Position numbers and translations under genes: made by a program. From the NCBI GenBank assembly GCA_934352055.1, contig CAKRJY010000007.1:62001-126000 (forward strand): a stretch of 64,000 nt of DNA, read 5' to 3'. The notes under the pieces are model-generated. The model did not search any database, was not told the origin of the DNA, and saw nothing but the letters and a program-made list of their open reading frames with translations. The stretch comes from an uncultured Lachnospiraceae bacterium. Its GTDB lineage: Bacteria; Bacillota; Clostridia; Lachnospirales; Lachnospiraceae. This document shows, one piece after another, positions 32,821 to 41,941 of the stretch (positions are counted from its first letter, which is position 1; every line of letters starts with the position of its first letter).

Positions 32821-33783
32821 CTACCTTCTGCCCGACTTGCTCTGATGTCTTAAAAGCATATAGCAGTAATATTCATATCCTTTTGCATTTGCTCTAATAT
32901 CATGGTTGAAAATGGTGGTGTCCGGATTATAATTTCCAAACTGTTCTACCAGCCTTGCACCACCGCCCATGAAATAGACCTTCATCAACTTTTCATTGAA
33001 CTCATGGTCACGCAGCTTCTGGAAAATCTCCTCCACATAGTCACAAATTGCCTTTTCCACGAGTGATGCATGGGGCTCCGGCAGTTCAATCTTTCCGCTA
33101 CGGAGAATATTATCAATTACATCATCCATAAGATTGTCCCCCGTTTTATCCTGCACCATGTTGTGAATCTTCTGAAAGCACTGGAACACACCAAGCTTCT
33201 CGGTCCATGCCTTACTTTCCATTGGGCGTCCATTATTCAGATACATCAGATTCATCGTACCGTTTCCAATATCTGCAAGAAGCGTCACGCCTGCAAAATC
33301 CTTCAGATTCTCTGTCACTGCCGAGTAACACTGTGGCATAACCGTACATCCGGCAAACTCAATACAATAAAGTCTGTCCTTATAGCCGACCTCCACACTG
33401 CTGTTCCTGAGCATATATCTCTTAAAATCCTCCCGCTGTGCCTGCACCCATTTGAGTGGCAAACCGACTGCCAGATGAATCCTAACTCTGTTAACAGCAT
33501 CTGTGATTCCCCTTGCTTCCAGCTCCTTTACAATAGCAGCAAGTGTCAGCACATAATTATCGTCATCGGTCTGCTTATCTGCCACAAACCCCTTTCTTCC
33601 CTCTCCGATGACATAATAATCACCACTGTACTCGATATAATCTCTGCTTAACACAGGTGCGCTGTCATACTTCGCAATCGCTGTCTTAAAGCATCTCCTG
33701 GCTGTTTTCATATTTCCGTAGCCGTTGTCTACTCCAATAATTAATGCTCCGTTCATACTGTATTCTCTTATCTTCTCTGTCAT
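32821..33783 (-). CDS. ParM/StbA-like actin-family partition ATPase
   Basis: A 320-residue protein of the plasmid actin family. The phosphate-1 motif appears as IIGVDNGYGNMKTA, phosphate-2 as TLLADIGNGTMNLMYL and the adenosine motif as KVYFMGGGARLVEQFG. It would form filaments that separate DNA copies. The ATG at 33783 has GAGAGGA upstream; the frame runs 43 codons further but lacks similarity. On an integrated element, partition genes suggest that the excised circle is maintained or replicates for a time. ParR follows. Confidence 0.85.
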   Translation of the reverse strand: MTEKIREYSMNGALIIGVDNGYGNMKTARRCFKTAIAKYDSAPVLSRDYIEYSGDYYVIGEGRKGFVADKQTDDDNYVLTLAAIVKELEARGITDAVNRVRIHLAVGLPLKWVQAQREDFKRYMLRNSSVEVGYKDRLYCIEFAGCTVMPQCYSAVTENLKDFAGVTLLADIGNGTMNLMYLNNGRPMESKAWTEKLGVFQCFQKIHNMVQDKTGDNLMDDVIDNILRSGKIELPEPHASLVEKAICDYVEEIFQKLRDHEFNEKLMKVYFMGGGARLVEQFGNYNPDTTIFNHDIRANAKGYEYYCYMLLRHQSKSGRR

Positions 33784-33883
33784 AAAATCCTCTCTTTCTC
33801 CGGCATCTGTGCCGGTAACAAAACCTGTATTGTCTGTAATCTTTTCGTGGACAATAGCACATCTGCTATCACCCACATATCTC

Positions 33884-34273
33884 TTAGTAAAATCTGTAAA
33901 TGACTGTCTCATATACTTCCTCCTCCGCTGTCTGCTTCGCCTGTTCTCTGAGCTTCCACATCTCCATCGTAGAAGCAGGATTAACCAGCTTATGCTTCAT
34001 TAAATACTGATTCGTAATTGTGTCTAACATCTGATAGGCTTCCTCATTGACCTCTGCAGCTTTGCTATAGAGCTGACCCATTCTGATATGGTGTCGGTAT
34101 CTGTCCGGATAGGTTTCTTTCATATAAGAAATCCAAAGCAATCCGTACTTACCAACCGTAATCTGTTCTGACTCCTGCTCCATCGAAAGATTCGGATACA
34201 GAAACCCATCTTTCTCGGTATAAGTTCCTCCCATCTGCTCAAATAGTGATAAATCCTTTGTTTCCATGCTCAT
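33884..34273 (-). CDS. TnpV family transposon-encoded protein
   Basis: A 129-residue protein that matches the TnpV family carried by clostridial mobilizable transposons (FEQMGGTYTEKDGFLYPNLS; YGLLWISYMKETYPDRY). The molecular function of TnpV is not established. Its start overlaps the ParB stop by four bases (ATGA), so it is co-translated with ParB and precedes parM in one operon. Confidence 0.85.
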   Translation of the reverse strand: MSMETKDLSLFEQMGGTYTEKDGFLYPNLSMEQESEQITVGKYGLLWISYMKETYPDRYRHHIRMGQLYSKAAEVNEEAYQMLDTITNQYLMKHKLVNPASTMEMWKLREQAKQTAEEEVYETVIYRFY

Positions 34274-35151
34274 CTTGCATTACCTCTCTTTCTGCTTTTC
34301 TCTGCAACATCAAGCTGTTGCTGGTGATCATGCCATTCCTTCACAAGCTTCTCAATCAATTCCACCTTCTGCTTTGGTGTATAGTCTGATGGAAAATACT
34401 GCGATAATTTGTCTGCTCGTATCTTAATCTGCTCTCTCTGGTTTGGTTTTTCCTCTTCCAAAATCACATACATTGCGTCCATATCAAGACCACCGGATTG
34501 GCTGATTCGCTTCATCCGATTCGCCTGCGATAAAGACGGTGTACATTGCTCCATATCCATGACCGCATGAAGCTCATACTGTTCTTCCTCCGTCAGATAA
34601 GACAGTTCCACTGCAATCGTAAAAGCTATCTTTTCCTCATCTACCATTTGCAGTATCTTCGGAATTAAATAGGTAAGCCGTATATACCGCTTAATCTGTG
34701 CCACACTTTCACCCACCTGCTTTGCCAATAGCTCATTACTTCTCTCCGGCTTCGGTCCAACTTGAGCCGAAGTGATATCCGCTTTTCTGCCCTGTCTATT
34801 CATGGCTTCTAGTTTCATCTTATAAGCAAATGCCTTCTCACTCGGCTTTAGATTCTCCCTCTGCAAGTTGGAATCCACCATTGCCACTATCGCCTGATTA
34901 TCGTCCAGTTCCCTAATAACTGCTGGAACTTCCGTAAGACCAGCCCACAGTGCTGCTGCCTTTCGTCTGTGTCCTGCAATTACCTCATAACCTTCTCCGT
35001 CAGGATTCGGTCTTACAAGCAAAGGTACAATCACGCCCTCATCCTCGATACTTTTCATCAGAGCACACATTTCCATGTCCTGCTGTACATGAAAAGGGTG
35101 ATTTTTAAAGTCCTTTAGCTCACTAATTCTGATACTCTTAATCTCTTCCAT
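34270..35151 (-). CDS. ParB/Spo0J-family partition protein
   Basis: A 293-residue protein with a ParB nuclease-like domain at the N-terminus (GVIVPLLVRPNPDGEGYEVI, AGHRRKAAALWAG, NLQRENLKPSEKAFAYK) followed by an HTH region (LLAKQVGESVAQIKRYIRLT) and a helical C-terminus. In mobile elements such proteins act in partition or regulation. The ATG at 35151 has GGAGG five bases upstream; the ATG 12 bases earlier overlaps that site. No ParA is nearby; the partition motor here is of ParM type, so ParB's role may be different. Expression must pass the hairpin at 35173. Confidence 0.87.
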   Translation of the reverse strand: MEEIKSIRISELKDFKNHPFHVQQDMEMCALMKSIEDEGVIVPLLVRPNPDGEGYEVIAGHRRKAAALWAGLTEVPAVIRELDDNQAIVAMVDSNLQRENLKPSEKAFAYKMKLEAMNRQGRKADITSAQVGPKPERSNELLAKQVGESVAQIKRYIRLTYLIPKILQMVDEEKIAFTIAVELSYLTEEEQYELHAVMDMEQCTPSLSQANRMKRISQSGGLDMDAMYVILEEEKPNQREQIKIRADKLSQYFPSDYTPKQKVELIEKLVKEWHDHQQQLDVAEKSRKRGNAR

Positions 35152-35170
35152 TACATCCTCCATTGCATAG

Positions 35171-35214
35171 AAAAAGACCGCTCATCTCCAATTACTTGAA
35201 AATGAACGGTCTTT
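35171..35214 (-). terminator. Terminator supplied by the element, 20 bases before parB
   Basis: On the minus strand AAAGACCGTTCAT...ATGAGCGGTCTTT forms a stem followed by TTTTC. It serves the reconstituted rlmD gene and, because parB begins 20 bases later, could act as an attenuator for the par operon. Confidence 0.7.
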
Positions 35215-35391
35215 CACGCTTCGTATTCTGTTAAATAACTTCAAAATGTTAATTGTACTTTTATGTGTTCCCACACCCCACATCCAAAACGACCGAGACA
35301 TTTACCCCGTCCGAAATCGCCTTTTTGTAGGTTTTTCTATCACTCTGCGAGAACATCATATGCCTCTCAAAGTGCCTAAAATCAAGGATTC

Positions 35392-36594
35392 TTACATATC
35401 GACCCGATGTAGTGCAACCACGCACTCGACATGCTCGGTCAATGGGAACATATCATATGGGCGTATCGTCTCCACACGATATGCTCTACAAAACCACTTC
35501 AAATCTCTTGCCAACGTCTCTGGGTTACACGAAACGTAAACCACACGCTCTGGAGCAAGAGAGATCACTGCATCTACAAATTCTTTTGTGCTTCCTGCAC
35601 GCGGCGGATCCATCAGAACCACATCAAACTGTTCCTTATTAGCTGCCACTTTGCAAATATATTCTGTGGCATCCTCACAGACAAACCGTATATTTCTTGC
35701 CTGGTTGGTCTTTGCATTGGTAATGGCATCACGCACGGCATCTCGGTTTAGCTCCACACCAACCACTTCTTTCGCATCACGGGATGCAATCATTCCAATG
35801 GTTCCCGTTCCACAATAGGCATCTAGTACACGTTCTTTTCCACTGAGACCAGCCATAGAAATTGCACCCTGATACAGATGTTTGGTCTGTATCGGATTGA
35901 CCTGATAGAAAGACTTTGCAGAAATACGGAAACGCATGCCCAAAAGTTCATCCACAATATACCCCTTGCCATACAAGACCTTCTCCTGCTCTCCAAGCAC
36001 CATACTTGTATTACGCCCATTGATATTTAAAACAACGGTCGTAATCTCCGGGTGCATCTGGCGCAAAGCCTTAACAAAGTTATTTTTGGACGGAAGAATC
36101 GGTGATGCAATAACCAGAACCACCATGACCTCTCCCGTCGCGTGTGCATGACGTACCAATACATGACGCAACAGTCCATATCCTGTATCCTCATTGTATG
36201 GCTTAATCTTAAAGGAACGCAGTAGTCCCCGGATGTCACGGATGATTGCCGTCGACTGCTTGTCCTCCAAAAGACAGGACTCAATATCCACGACACGGTG
36301 ACTGTCCTTTTCATAGGTTCCGCAAATAACCTGCCCATTTTTCTTCTGCGCATACACCGCATGCACTTTATTGCGATAATAATATGGATAAGACATACCA
36401 ACGATCGGCTCGACCTTGCCAAATCCTCGCAGTAATCTGGCTACACGTTTTTCCTTTTTTTGTAATTGTTCCTCATATGGTATGCCGCTATACTCACAAC
36501 CGCCACATTTCTTATGGTAAGAGCACTCCTGACACTCTCTCGTCTCTTGCTTTTGCATTTTTTTGTTATAACCTGCCTGTTTTTTCTCTGCCAT
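35392..36594 (-). CDS. rlmD: 23S rRNA (uracil-C5)-methyltransferase, 3' end rebuilt by the element
   Basis: A 400-residue RumA/RlmD-family enzyme that methylates a uridine of 23S rRNA. The N-terminus has a 4Fe-4S type Cys cluster (CQECSYHKKCGGC). SAM-binding motifs include LDAYCGTGTIGM and LMDPPRAG, and the catalytic Cys is in VVYVSCNPETLARDL. There is no N-terminal TRAM domain. The last 13 codons (HVECVVALHRVDM) come from the mobile element; the original ending (HVETVVLMSKVQK) is at 18475-18516. Length is unchanged, so activity is probably kept. It starts four bases after the crcB stop. Confidence 0.93.
   Translation of the reverse strand: MAEKKQAGYNKKMQKQETRECQECSYHKKCGGCEYSGIPYEEQLQKKEKRVARLLRGFGKVEPIVGMSYPYYYRNKVHAVYAQKKNGQVICGTYEKDSHRVVDIESCLLEDKQSTAIIRDIRGLLRSFKIKPYNEDTGYGLLRHVLVRHAHATGEVMVVLVIASPILPSKNNFVKALRQMHPEITTVVLNINGRNTSMVLGEQEKVLYGKGYIVDELLGMRFRISAKSFYQVNPIQTKHLYQGAISMAGLSGKERVLDAYCGTGTIGMIASRDAKEVVGVELNRDAVRDAITNAKTNQARNIRFVCEDATEYICKVAANKEQFDVVLMDPPRAGSTKEFVDAVISLAPERVVYVSCNPETLARDLKWFCRAYRVETIRPYDMFPLTEHVECVVALHRVDM
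35426..35434. other. Attachment junction (att), right end in window orientation
   Basis: TCGACATGC; partner of TCAACATGC at 18509. Rightward is the chromosomal body of rlmD, leftward is element sequence that completes the gene. Confidence 0.8.
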
Positions 36595-36598
36595 CTTT

Positions 36599-36967
36599 TT
36601 ACCCCGCGATCCATTGTCCCAGCAATGCTGCCAGAACTCCTAATACTAAACTACCTATCATATAAATGAGTGCCACACCCATATGCCCATCCTGTACCAG
36701 TGAGGATGACTCATAAGCAAAGGTGGAAAACGTCGTAAATCCACCACACAAACCTACCTTTAAAAACAATGCCACTTGTGGCGGCAAATCGACACGCTTT
36801 CCCAAGCATACCGAAAGAAAGCCCAGAAGGAAAGCACCGATAAGATTGATCAAAAAGGTCTTTACCGGGAAGCCATTTCCCGTATCCAGTGGCAACAAAC
36901 CAACCAGATAGCGCAAAACACTTCCTACAAATCCTCCCAGCCCAACCATAAAACAATTCCAGATCAT
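36599..36967 (-). CDS. crcB: Fluoride exporter CrcB/Fluc
   Basis: A 122-residue membrane protein with four helices. The family motifs are GLGGFVGSVLRYLV near the N-terminus and GLCGGFTTFSTFAYES with the conserved phenylalanines (Phe box). CrcB/Fluc channels export fluoride. A single copy is present, so it would be a homodimer, unlike strains with two adjacent small crcB genes. I saw no fluoride riboswitch in the 90 bases upstream. GAGGAAGAG precedes the ATG. It is co-oriented with rlmD. Confidence 0.93.
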   Translation of the reverse strand: MIWNCFMVGLGGFVGSVLRYLVGLLPLDTGNGFPVKTFLINLIGAFLLGFLSVCLGKRVDLPPQVALFLKVGLCGGFTTFSTFAYESSSLVQDGHMGVALIYMIGSLVLGVLAALLGQWIAG

Positions 36968-37055
36968 ATCTCTTCCTCTTCTCTCATTCCAAGATTTTAT
37001 ACCCTAACAGTATAGCATATGCCGGCGTCAATCTGCTGTTTTTCTTTCACATCTT

Positions 37056-38069
37056 TTATCCTACCTGCTGCTCCATCGTCTCCTCCACCCAGGGAACTCT
37101 GGCGGAAAGCACGACCGCGGATGCACTCTCCACATTTTCCTCATTATCATCAAAAAAGATATGCGCCCCAAATGCCTCCAAGATTTGGCTTTTATCCATA
37201 CCTCCCATAAAAAATGCTTCATCAATCCGAATCCCCCACGCCCGAAGTGTACGAATGACACGTTCATGTGCAGGTGCACTTCTTGCAGTAACGAGTGCGG
37301 TCCGAATGACGGGCATACGACGTCTCTCCTCCGGTAATCCCACACGCCATGTCGCACATTCGATTGCTGTATTCTTCTGTAGCGTGGAAATCAATTGCAG
37401 TACATGGGCAAAAGGTCCTGGACGAAGTGGCACATCTGCAAGGTCTCTTTCCTGCGTGCAGAAAGCCTCAACCCCCTGTTCTTGAAAAGTCCGCTCCGCT
37501 TCCCCAGAAAATAAGACTGCATCCCCATCAAAGGCTATACGGATTTCCAAAGGCTGCACAATCTGCCCACGCATATAAGCCTGTCGATAGGTGCCCGGAA
37601 AATCTCTTGCCGAGACAAAAGGCACGCCATTTTTCAGCTCTTCCCTGGGAAGCAGAACACCAGCGGCTATTCCGGATTGCAGGGCATTCTTGACCTCCTC
37701 TGCATTAAAGGATAAATACAGATCCACACCATATGCCTGCAGATAGGGTGCAATGGCAGCCCCACTAGTCAAAGCCGCCCGTGTGATATCCAGCTCGTAA
37801 TATTCGATGGAATGAAAGATGCGAAGCGCAGCATCTGCACTGTTCTTTGACATAATGACAACCTCAATCTGGCGCTCTCGACTATGCTGGTTCAATGCCA
37901 AAAAAGACTGAATTAACGCAAAAGCTGCTCCCGGTGCTAAGACATCTTTTTCATGTGCGATCTGATAATCCACATAAGCCTCAACTCCTTGATTTTCAAA
38001 GATGGCATTTTCAACTTCCAAATCAAACAGCGCACGACTGGAAATTCCTATCGTAAAACATTCTTGCAT
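37056..38069 (-). CDS. 5'-nucleotidase (NT5C1-like family)
   Basis: A 337-residue protein of the bacterial 5'-nucleotidase family (PF06189), which removes phosphate from nucleoside monophosphates. Family segments include ISSRALFDLEVENAIFENQG at the N-terminus, EVVIMSKNSADAALRIFHSI, IRIAFDGDAVLFSGEAE (the DxD catalytic region) and ALVTARSAPAHERVIRTL. The start at 38069 has AAAGGGGTG six bases upstream; that site is also the 3' arm of a terminator-like stem, so translation or transcription could be gated by it. Confidence 0.87.
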   Translation of the reverse strand: MQECFTIGISSRALFDLEVENAIFENQGVEAYVDYQIAHEKDVLAPGAAFALIQSFLALNQHSRERQIEVVIMSKNSADAALRIFHSIEYYELDITRAALTSGAAIAPYLQAYGVDLYLSFNAEEVKNALQSGIAAGVLLPREELKNGVPFVSARDFPGTYRQAYMRGQIVQPLEIRIAFDGDAVLFSGEAERTFQEQGVEAFCTQERDLADVPLRPGPFAHVLQLISTLQKNTAIECATWRVGLPEERRRMPVIRTALVTARSAPAHERVIRTLRAWGIRIDEAFFMGGMDKSQILEAFGAHIFFDDNEENVESASAVVLSARVPWVEETMEQQVG

Positions 38070-38144
38070 AAAAAACACCCCTTTCACCAGATGTCATATC
38101 GAAAGCATTGTCCTTCGGTAATGACATCCTAGCAAAAGAGGTGT
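38070..38144 (-). terminator. Branched terminator hairpin overlapping the nucleotidase ribosome site
   Basis: Outer arms ACACCTCTTT (38144-38135) and AAAGGGGTGT (38084-38075) enclose an inner stem GATGTCAT/ATGACATC; six Ts follow and end at the start codon of the nucleotidase. It begins 14 bases after the but stop codon. Confidence 0.75.
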
Positions 38145-38157
38145 CCCATTATTGTCT

Positions 38158-39498
38158 CTATTTGTTGCTACGTCTCCAGATGTGCATCTTATCTGCTTCT
38201 TCGATCAACCAGTCTCTAAAGTCAGGATGTGCAATGGAAATAATCTTTTCTGTTCTTTCCCATGTAGAAAGACCCTTTAAGCAAACCTTACCATATTCTG
38301 TTACAAGGTAATGCGTATTTGCTCTTGTGTCTGTAATAATAGATCCCTGCGCCAATGTCGGCTGAATACGTGATTCCACGGTACCATCTTTTCTGGTAAA
38401 GGTAGAAGAACAGCATATGATGCTCTTACCGCCATGTGACATATATGCCCCCATAACGAAGTCCAACTGTCCGCCCGCACCACTGATGTGTTTTGTTCCG
38501 GCAGACTCTGCATTGATCTGACCAAATAAATCAAAATCAACAGCATTGTTGATGGAAATAAAATTATCTAATTGTGCAATCGTTCTCACATCATTTGTAT
38601 AATCTACCGGTGCACTCATCAGTTCCGGATTTTCATCCAGATAATCGTACATTTTTTTCGTTCCTGCTCCAAACGCATATGTCTGGCGGAAACGATCAAT
38701 ATTTTTCTTAGAGCCATTGATCTTGCCAGCGCGGGCAATATCAACAAATGCATCTACATACATTTCCGTATGTACACCTAAATCTTTCAAATCTGATTCT
38801 GCAATCAAAGAACCTACAGCATTTGGCATTCCACCAATACCCAGCTGCAAACAAGCTCCATTTGGAATTTCGTCTACGATTAATTTTGCAACCGCTTTAT
38901 CCACATCTGTAGCAGCCCCTCCGCCACCGAGTTCTCCAATGGCAGGATTGTTGCCTTCTACAATCGCATCCACCTTGGAAATGTGGATACCTTCTTCTTT
39001 TCCACCAAGACAACGTGGCATATTTTCATTAACCTCTACAATGATATGCTTTGCTGTCTCACAAACTGCCATCAAATGAGAGGCATTTGGTCCAAAGTTA
39101 AAGTAACCATGCTTATCCATTGGTGCTACTACAAGCATTGCGACATCATCCGGATGAATGCTCTCTCTGTAATAACGTGGTAATTCCGAATAACGGATTG
39201 GTGAATAATATGCACATCCACGGGCAATCAGTTTTCTCTCTAATCCGCCCATATGCCATGAATTCCAGCAAAAATGCTCCCCAGCATCTTCTCTTTCAAA
39301 AATAGCTAGTGGCTTTAATAAAATACCACCGCGCACCTTAACATCACGTAATTCGTCCGTACGTCTTGCCAACGCCTGATCCAATACATCCGGTGTCCCC
39401 GTACACCAGCCATAATCTACCCAGTCTCCTGACTGTACTACTTTAACAGCTTCATCTGCCGTCACTAATTTGCTCTGGTATTCCTGCGAAAAACCCAT
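38158..39498 (-). CDS. but: Butyryl-CoA:acetate CoA-transferase
   Basis: A 446-residue class I-type CoA-transferase. It moves CoA from butyryl-CoA to acetate, the last step of butyrate formation in many Lachnospiraceae. Diagnostic segments are [51 protein letters not shown] and [20 protein letters not shown]; the Glu in NAES is the expected thioester-forming residue. 4-hydroxybutyrate CoA-transferases are close relatives, so substrate preference is inferred from overall match. It has a likely own promoter and ends at a branched terminator. Confidence 0.87.
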   Translation of the reverse strand: MGFSQEYQSKLVTADEAVKVVQSGDWVDYGWCTGTPDVLDQALARRTDELRDVKVRGGILLKPLAIFEREDAGEHFCWNSWHMGGLERKLIARGCAYYSPIRYSELPRYYRESIHPDDVAMLVVAPMDKHGYFNFGPNASHLMAVCETAKHIIVEVNENMPRCLGGKEEGIHISKVDAIVEGNNPAIGELGGGGAATDVDKAVAKLIVDEIPNGACLQLGIGGMPNAVGSLIAESDLKDLGVHTEMYVDAFVDIARAGKINGSKKNIDRFRQTYAFGAGTKKMYDYLDENPELMSAPVDYTNDVRTIAQLDNFISINNAVDFDLFGQINAESAGTKHISGAGGQLDFVMGAYMSHGGKSIICCSSTFTRKDGTVESRIQPTLAQGSIITDTRANTHYLVTEYGKVCLKGLSTWERTEKIISIAHPDFRDWLIEEADKMHIWRRSNK

Positions 39499-39542
39499 TT
39501 CTTTCCCTCCTCACAAGATTGTTAAATTTTTACCATACTTGT

Positions 39543-39571
39543 ATACTACCACGATACACCACGAATTACAA
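39543..39571 (-). promoter_or_regulatory. Candidate promoter of the CoA-transferase gene
   Basis: On the minus strand TTGTAA (39571-39566), 17 bases, TAGTAT (39548-39543), with the start codon 45 bases further on. Confidence 0.45.
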
Positions 39572-39603
39572 TATTTATGTATAAGAAAAGACACCGGATA
39601 TTC

Positions 39604-40647
39604 TTATATTTCTTCCAGCGCCTGCCTTGCCTGCAAGAGAGCTTCCATGAAGTAGTCCCGCTCCTCCTTGGAAAGTTCCTGCGCAAGCACTTCCTCGTAT
39701 GACGCGACCAGTCCCTCCAGCGCACGGTCACTGCCCGCATGCACATCCAGGATTGCCTCGGCTTCATAGGCTGCATTGTAGAACCAGAGCGATGCCTCTT
39801 TCGCATCCATCTTCTCCAGATAAAATTCTCCCAGTTCCACGCATACTTCACTACTTGGCGTTCCCGCCATTTCCTTCAATGCAACTTTAAAAAATGCCAA
39901 TTCATTCCCTGCCATGCGATATGCCCGAAGTAAAATAGCCGCTGCATATGCGTGTTGATTCGGGTCACTTTCGATTTCATAAATACCAAAAAAGTACGGA
40001 CATGCCTCCAAAAGATCCGCTGCATCCCCTGTCTTGTAAAGTTCCATCGCATACATGCGAAGCAACTTATCGGAAAGCCTGCCATCTCTTATCAGTGCCT
40101 TTTGAAAAATGGAAAAATCCCGCTTACTATGCAAATTCTGCGGCATATGCGTAATCACAATATCACTGTCAAAAACGACCGGATCCAGACGAACGGTCTC
40201 ATGTACGGGATCAATCCATGTGAAACTTCGTTCCCGTTTGAACAGTTTTGGTCGATATTCTTTTTCTGCATTTAATACCGTATTATATTCTGTAACCGTA
40301 TGATACAGCATCTGCACAATCTCAACTTCCGGTAAAAGAGCCTGCTTTAACTGCCGAAAAGCCTCTCTATTTTCTTCATCTAATACTTCATCTGCATCCG
40401 GCACATAAATATAATCTTTCGTTGCCTTGGAAAAAGAAAAATTACGTGCTGCCGCAAAATCGTCCTGCCAGGCAAAATCATATACCTGGTCTGTATAGCG
40501 TGATGCGATTCCTTTGGTCGCATCACTCGATCCCGTATCTACGATAATGATCTCATCCACAAGATCTGCGACAGAATCCAGACACCTTGCCAGCACTTTT
40601 TCTTCATTTTTTACGATCATGCACAAACTGATTGTTGTATCCTGCAT
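39604..40647 (-). CDS. Family 2 glycosyltransferase with TPR-like C-terminus
   Basis: A 347-residue protein. The GT-A fold begins ISLCMIVKNEEKVLARCLDS, has the nucleotide-binding EIIIVDTGSSDATKGIA and the DxD-type motif YIYVPDADEVLDEE. From about residue 190 it becomes helical with repeat-like segments (LLRMYAMELYKTGDAADLLE; ELGEFYLEKMDAKEASLWFY). This architecture resembles SunS/SPBc2-type glycosyltransferases, some of which modify peptides, but no bacteriocin gene is nearby. Acceptor is unknown. GGAG precedes the ATG by about seven bases. Confidence 0.85.
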   Translation of the reverse strand: MQDTTISLCMIVKNEEKVLARCLDSVADLVDEIIIVDTGSSDATKGIASRYTDQVYDFAWQDDFAAARNFSFSKATKDYIYVPDADEVLDEENREAFRQLKQALLPEVEIVQMLYHTVTEYNTVLNAEKEYRPKLFKRERSFTWIDPVHETVRLDPVVFDSDIVITHMPQNLHSKRDFSIFQKALIRDGRLSDKLLRMYAMELYKTGDAADLLEACPYFFGIYEIESDPNQHAYAAAILLRAYRMAGNELAFFKVALKEMAGTPSSEVCVELGEFYLEKMDAKEASLWFYNAAYEAEAILDVHAGSDRALEGLVASYEEVLAQELSKEERDYFMEALLQARQALEEI

Positions 40648-40704
40648 CTATCTGCTCCTATCCTATGCCTAGCTACCATAAACCATACGCTTGCCAGACT
40701 CCTT

Positions 40705-41898
40705 CTAACGATCCGGATATTGCTCCTCTACGAACCTGCGCAATACCGGAATGCTCCTCTTGACCTTTTCCGTATCAATGCAGTATGCCATGCGGAAATA
40801 CCCCGGCACACCAAAATTATCAGAAGGCACCAAAATCAAATCATATTCCTTCGCTTTCTGGCAGAAAATATTTGCATCTTCCTCCAGTGCCTTTGGGAAA
40901 ATATAAAAGGTACCGCCCGGACGAACCACGGAAAATTCGAGTTCAACCAAAGCATCATACAATAGATTCATATTTGTCTCATACACAGATAAATCACTCG
41001 TCTTGTCAATAACACGCGCAACCGCAAGCTGCACGGAGGATGAAGGGCAATTATGACCTGTTCCACGGCTGATTTGCGCCATCATTGGTACCAGCAAATC
41101 TGCATCGACCGCCTTTGGATTGACAGCAACATATCCGATACGTTCTCCCGGCAGACTCAGGCTTTTTGAAAACGAATAACAGCTAAGCGTATTGTCATAA
41201 TACTTGCTTGGATATGGTATCTCTTTTCCATCAAATACAATTTCGCGATACGGTTCATCACTGATCAGAAAAATCTCGTGGCCAAACTCTTTTTCTTTTG
41301 CCCGCAGCAACTTTGCTAACTGCTCGATTGTCTCCTCCGAATAAACAACACCTGACGGATTGTTTGGGGTATTGATCAATACTGCCATCACATCCTCTGT
41401 CAGCATTTCTTCCAACGCCTCAAAGTGAATTTGAAAATCACTTGTATGCGCAGGCACAACCGATAATTTTGCACCGGTGCCTTCTACATAAGGCATATAT
41501 TCCGGGAAAAATGGTGCAAATGTAAGCACCGTATCTCCTGGTTTTGTCACAGCACGCAAGGCATGTGCCAAGGCTCCTGCTGCTCCCGTGGTCATGAAAA
41601 TATGCTCCATGCCATAGTGCATGTCAAAACGTCGATTTAAGCTTTCTGCCACTGCCTGTCTTACCGATGGAATGGTTGTAGATGGACTATAACCATGCAG
41701 TTCCATCGGATTCATCGTCTCATGCATCTCGATGATTGCCTTGGTATAATCCTCGGCACAAGGAACACTGGGATTGCCCAGACTGTAATCAAATACATTC
41801 TCATAACCGATTTCTTTGCCTCTTTTTGTCGCGTATTCACTCAATTCACGGATAATGGATTTGCCGCCCAACATTGCCTTGTAAGTTTCGTTTATCAT
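40705..41898 (-). CDS. PLP-dependent aminotransferase (class I/II)
   Basis: A 397-residue fold-type I enzyme. The PLP lysine is in YSFSKSLSLPGERIGYVAV, the phosphate-binding TTGAAGALAHALRA and the Asn/Asp contacts NTPNNPSGVVYS and LISDEPYREIVFDG are clear. The start MINETYKAMLGGKSIIRELS is characteristic of a Clostridial aspartate/alanine-type aminotransferase group. The amino-acid substrate cannot be fixed from sequence. No biosynthetic partners adjacent. Confidence 0.92.
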   Translation of the reverse strand: MINETYKAMLGGKSIIRELSEYATKRGKEIGYENVFDYSLGNPSVPCAEDYTKAIIEMHETMNPMELHGYSPSTTIPSVRQAVAESLNRRFDMHYGMEHIFMTTGAAGALAHALRAVTKPGDTVLTFAPFFPEYMPYVEGTGAKLSVVPAHTSDFQIHFEALEEMLTEDVMAVLINTPNNPSGVVYSEETIEQLAKLLRAKEKEFGHEIFLISDEPYREIVFDGKEIPYPSKYYDNTLSCYSFSKSLSLPGERIGYVAVNPKAVDADLLVPMMAQISRGTGHNCPSSSVQLAVARVIDKTSDLSVYETNMNLLYDALVELEFSVVRPGGTFYIFPKALEEDANIFCQKAKEYDLILVPSDNFGVPGYFRMAYCIDTEKVKRSIPVLRRFVEEQYPDR

Positions 41899-41941
41899 CT
41901 TTTACATCTTTCCTTTCCCACTTGTCTGCTATCAATCTTAT

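Larger units (their letters stand above)
18512..35430. mobile_element. Integrative mobilizable element inserted in the rlmD 3' end (about 16.9 kb)
   Basis: The boundaries are set by the interrupted methyltransferase gene: native 3' end left of 18,517, replacement 3' end left of 35,434, with TCRACATGC at both junctions. The cargo is a large serine recombinase and small partner, a STAND NTPase, a two-component system and ABC transporter, a relaxase and MobC-like protein, AbrB/PIN, ParM/ParR, TnpV and ParB. No coupling protein or type IV secretion genes are visible, so it would be mobilized in trans. The 23.9-28.6 kb stretch has broken ends and looks like a module acquired later. Confidence 0.88.

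Noticed and set aside
35261..35391. Extension of rlmD past its stop
   Set aside because: The rlmD frame has TAA at 35392; the open stretch beyond belongs to a different frame that continues only from the element's other end.
36968..37055. Fluoride riboswitch upstream of crcB
   Set aside because: None of the conserved fluoride-aptamer segments could be found in the short leader.
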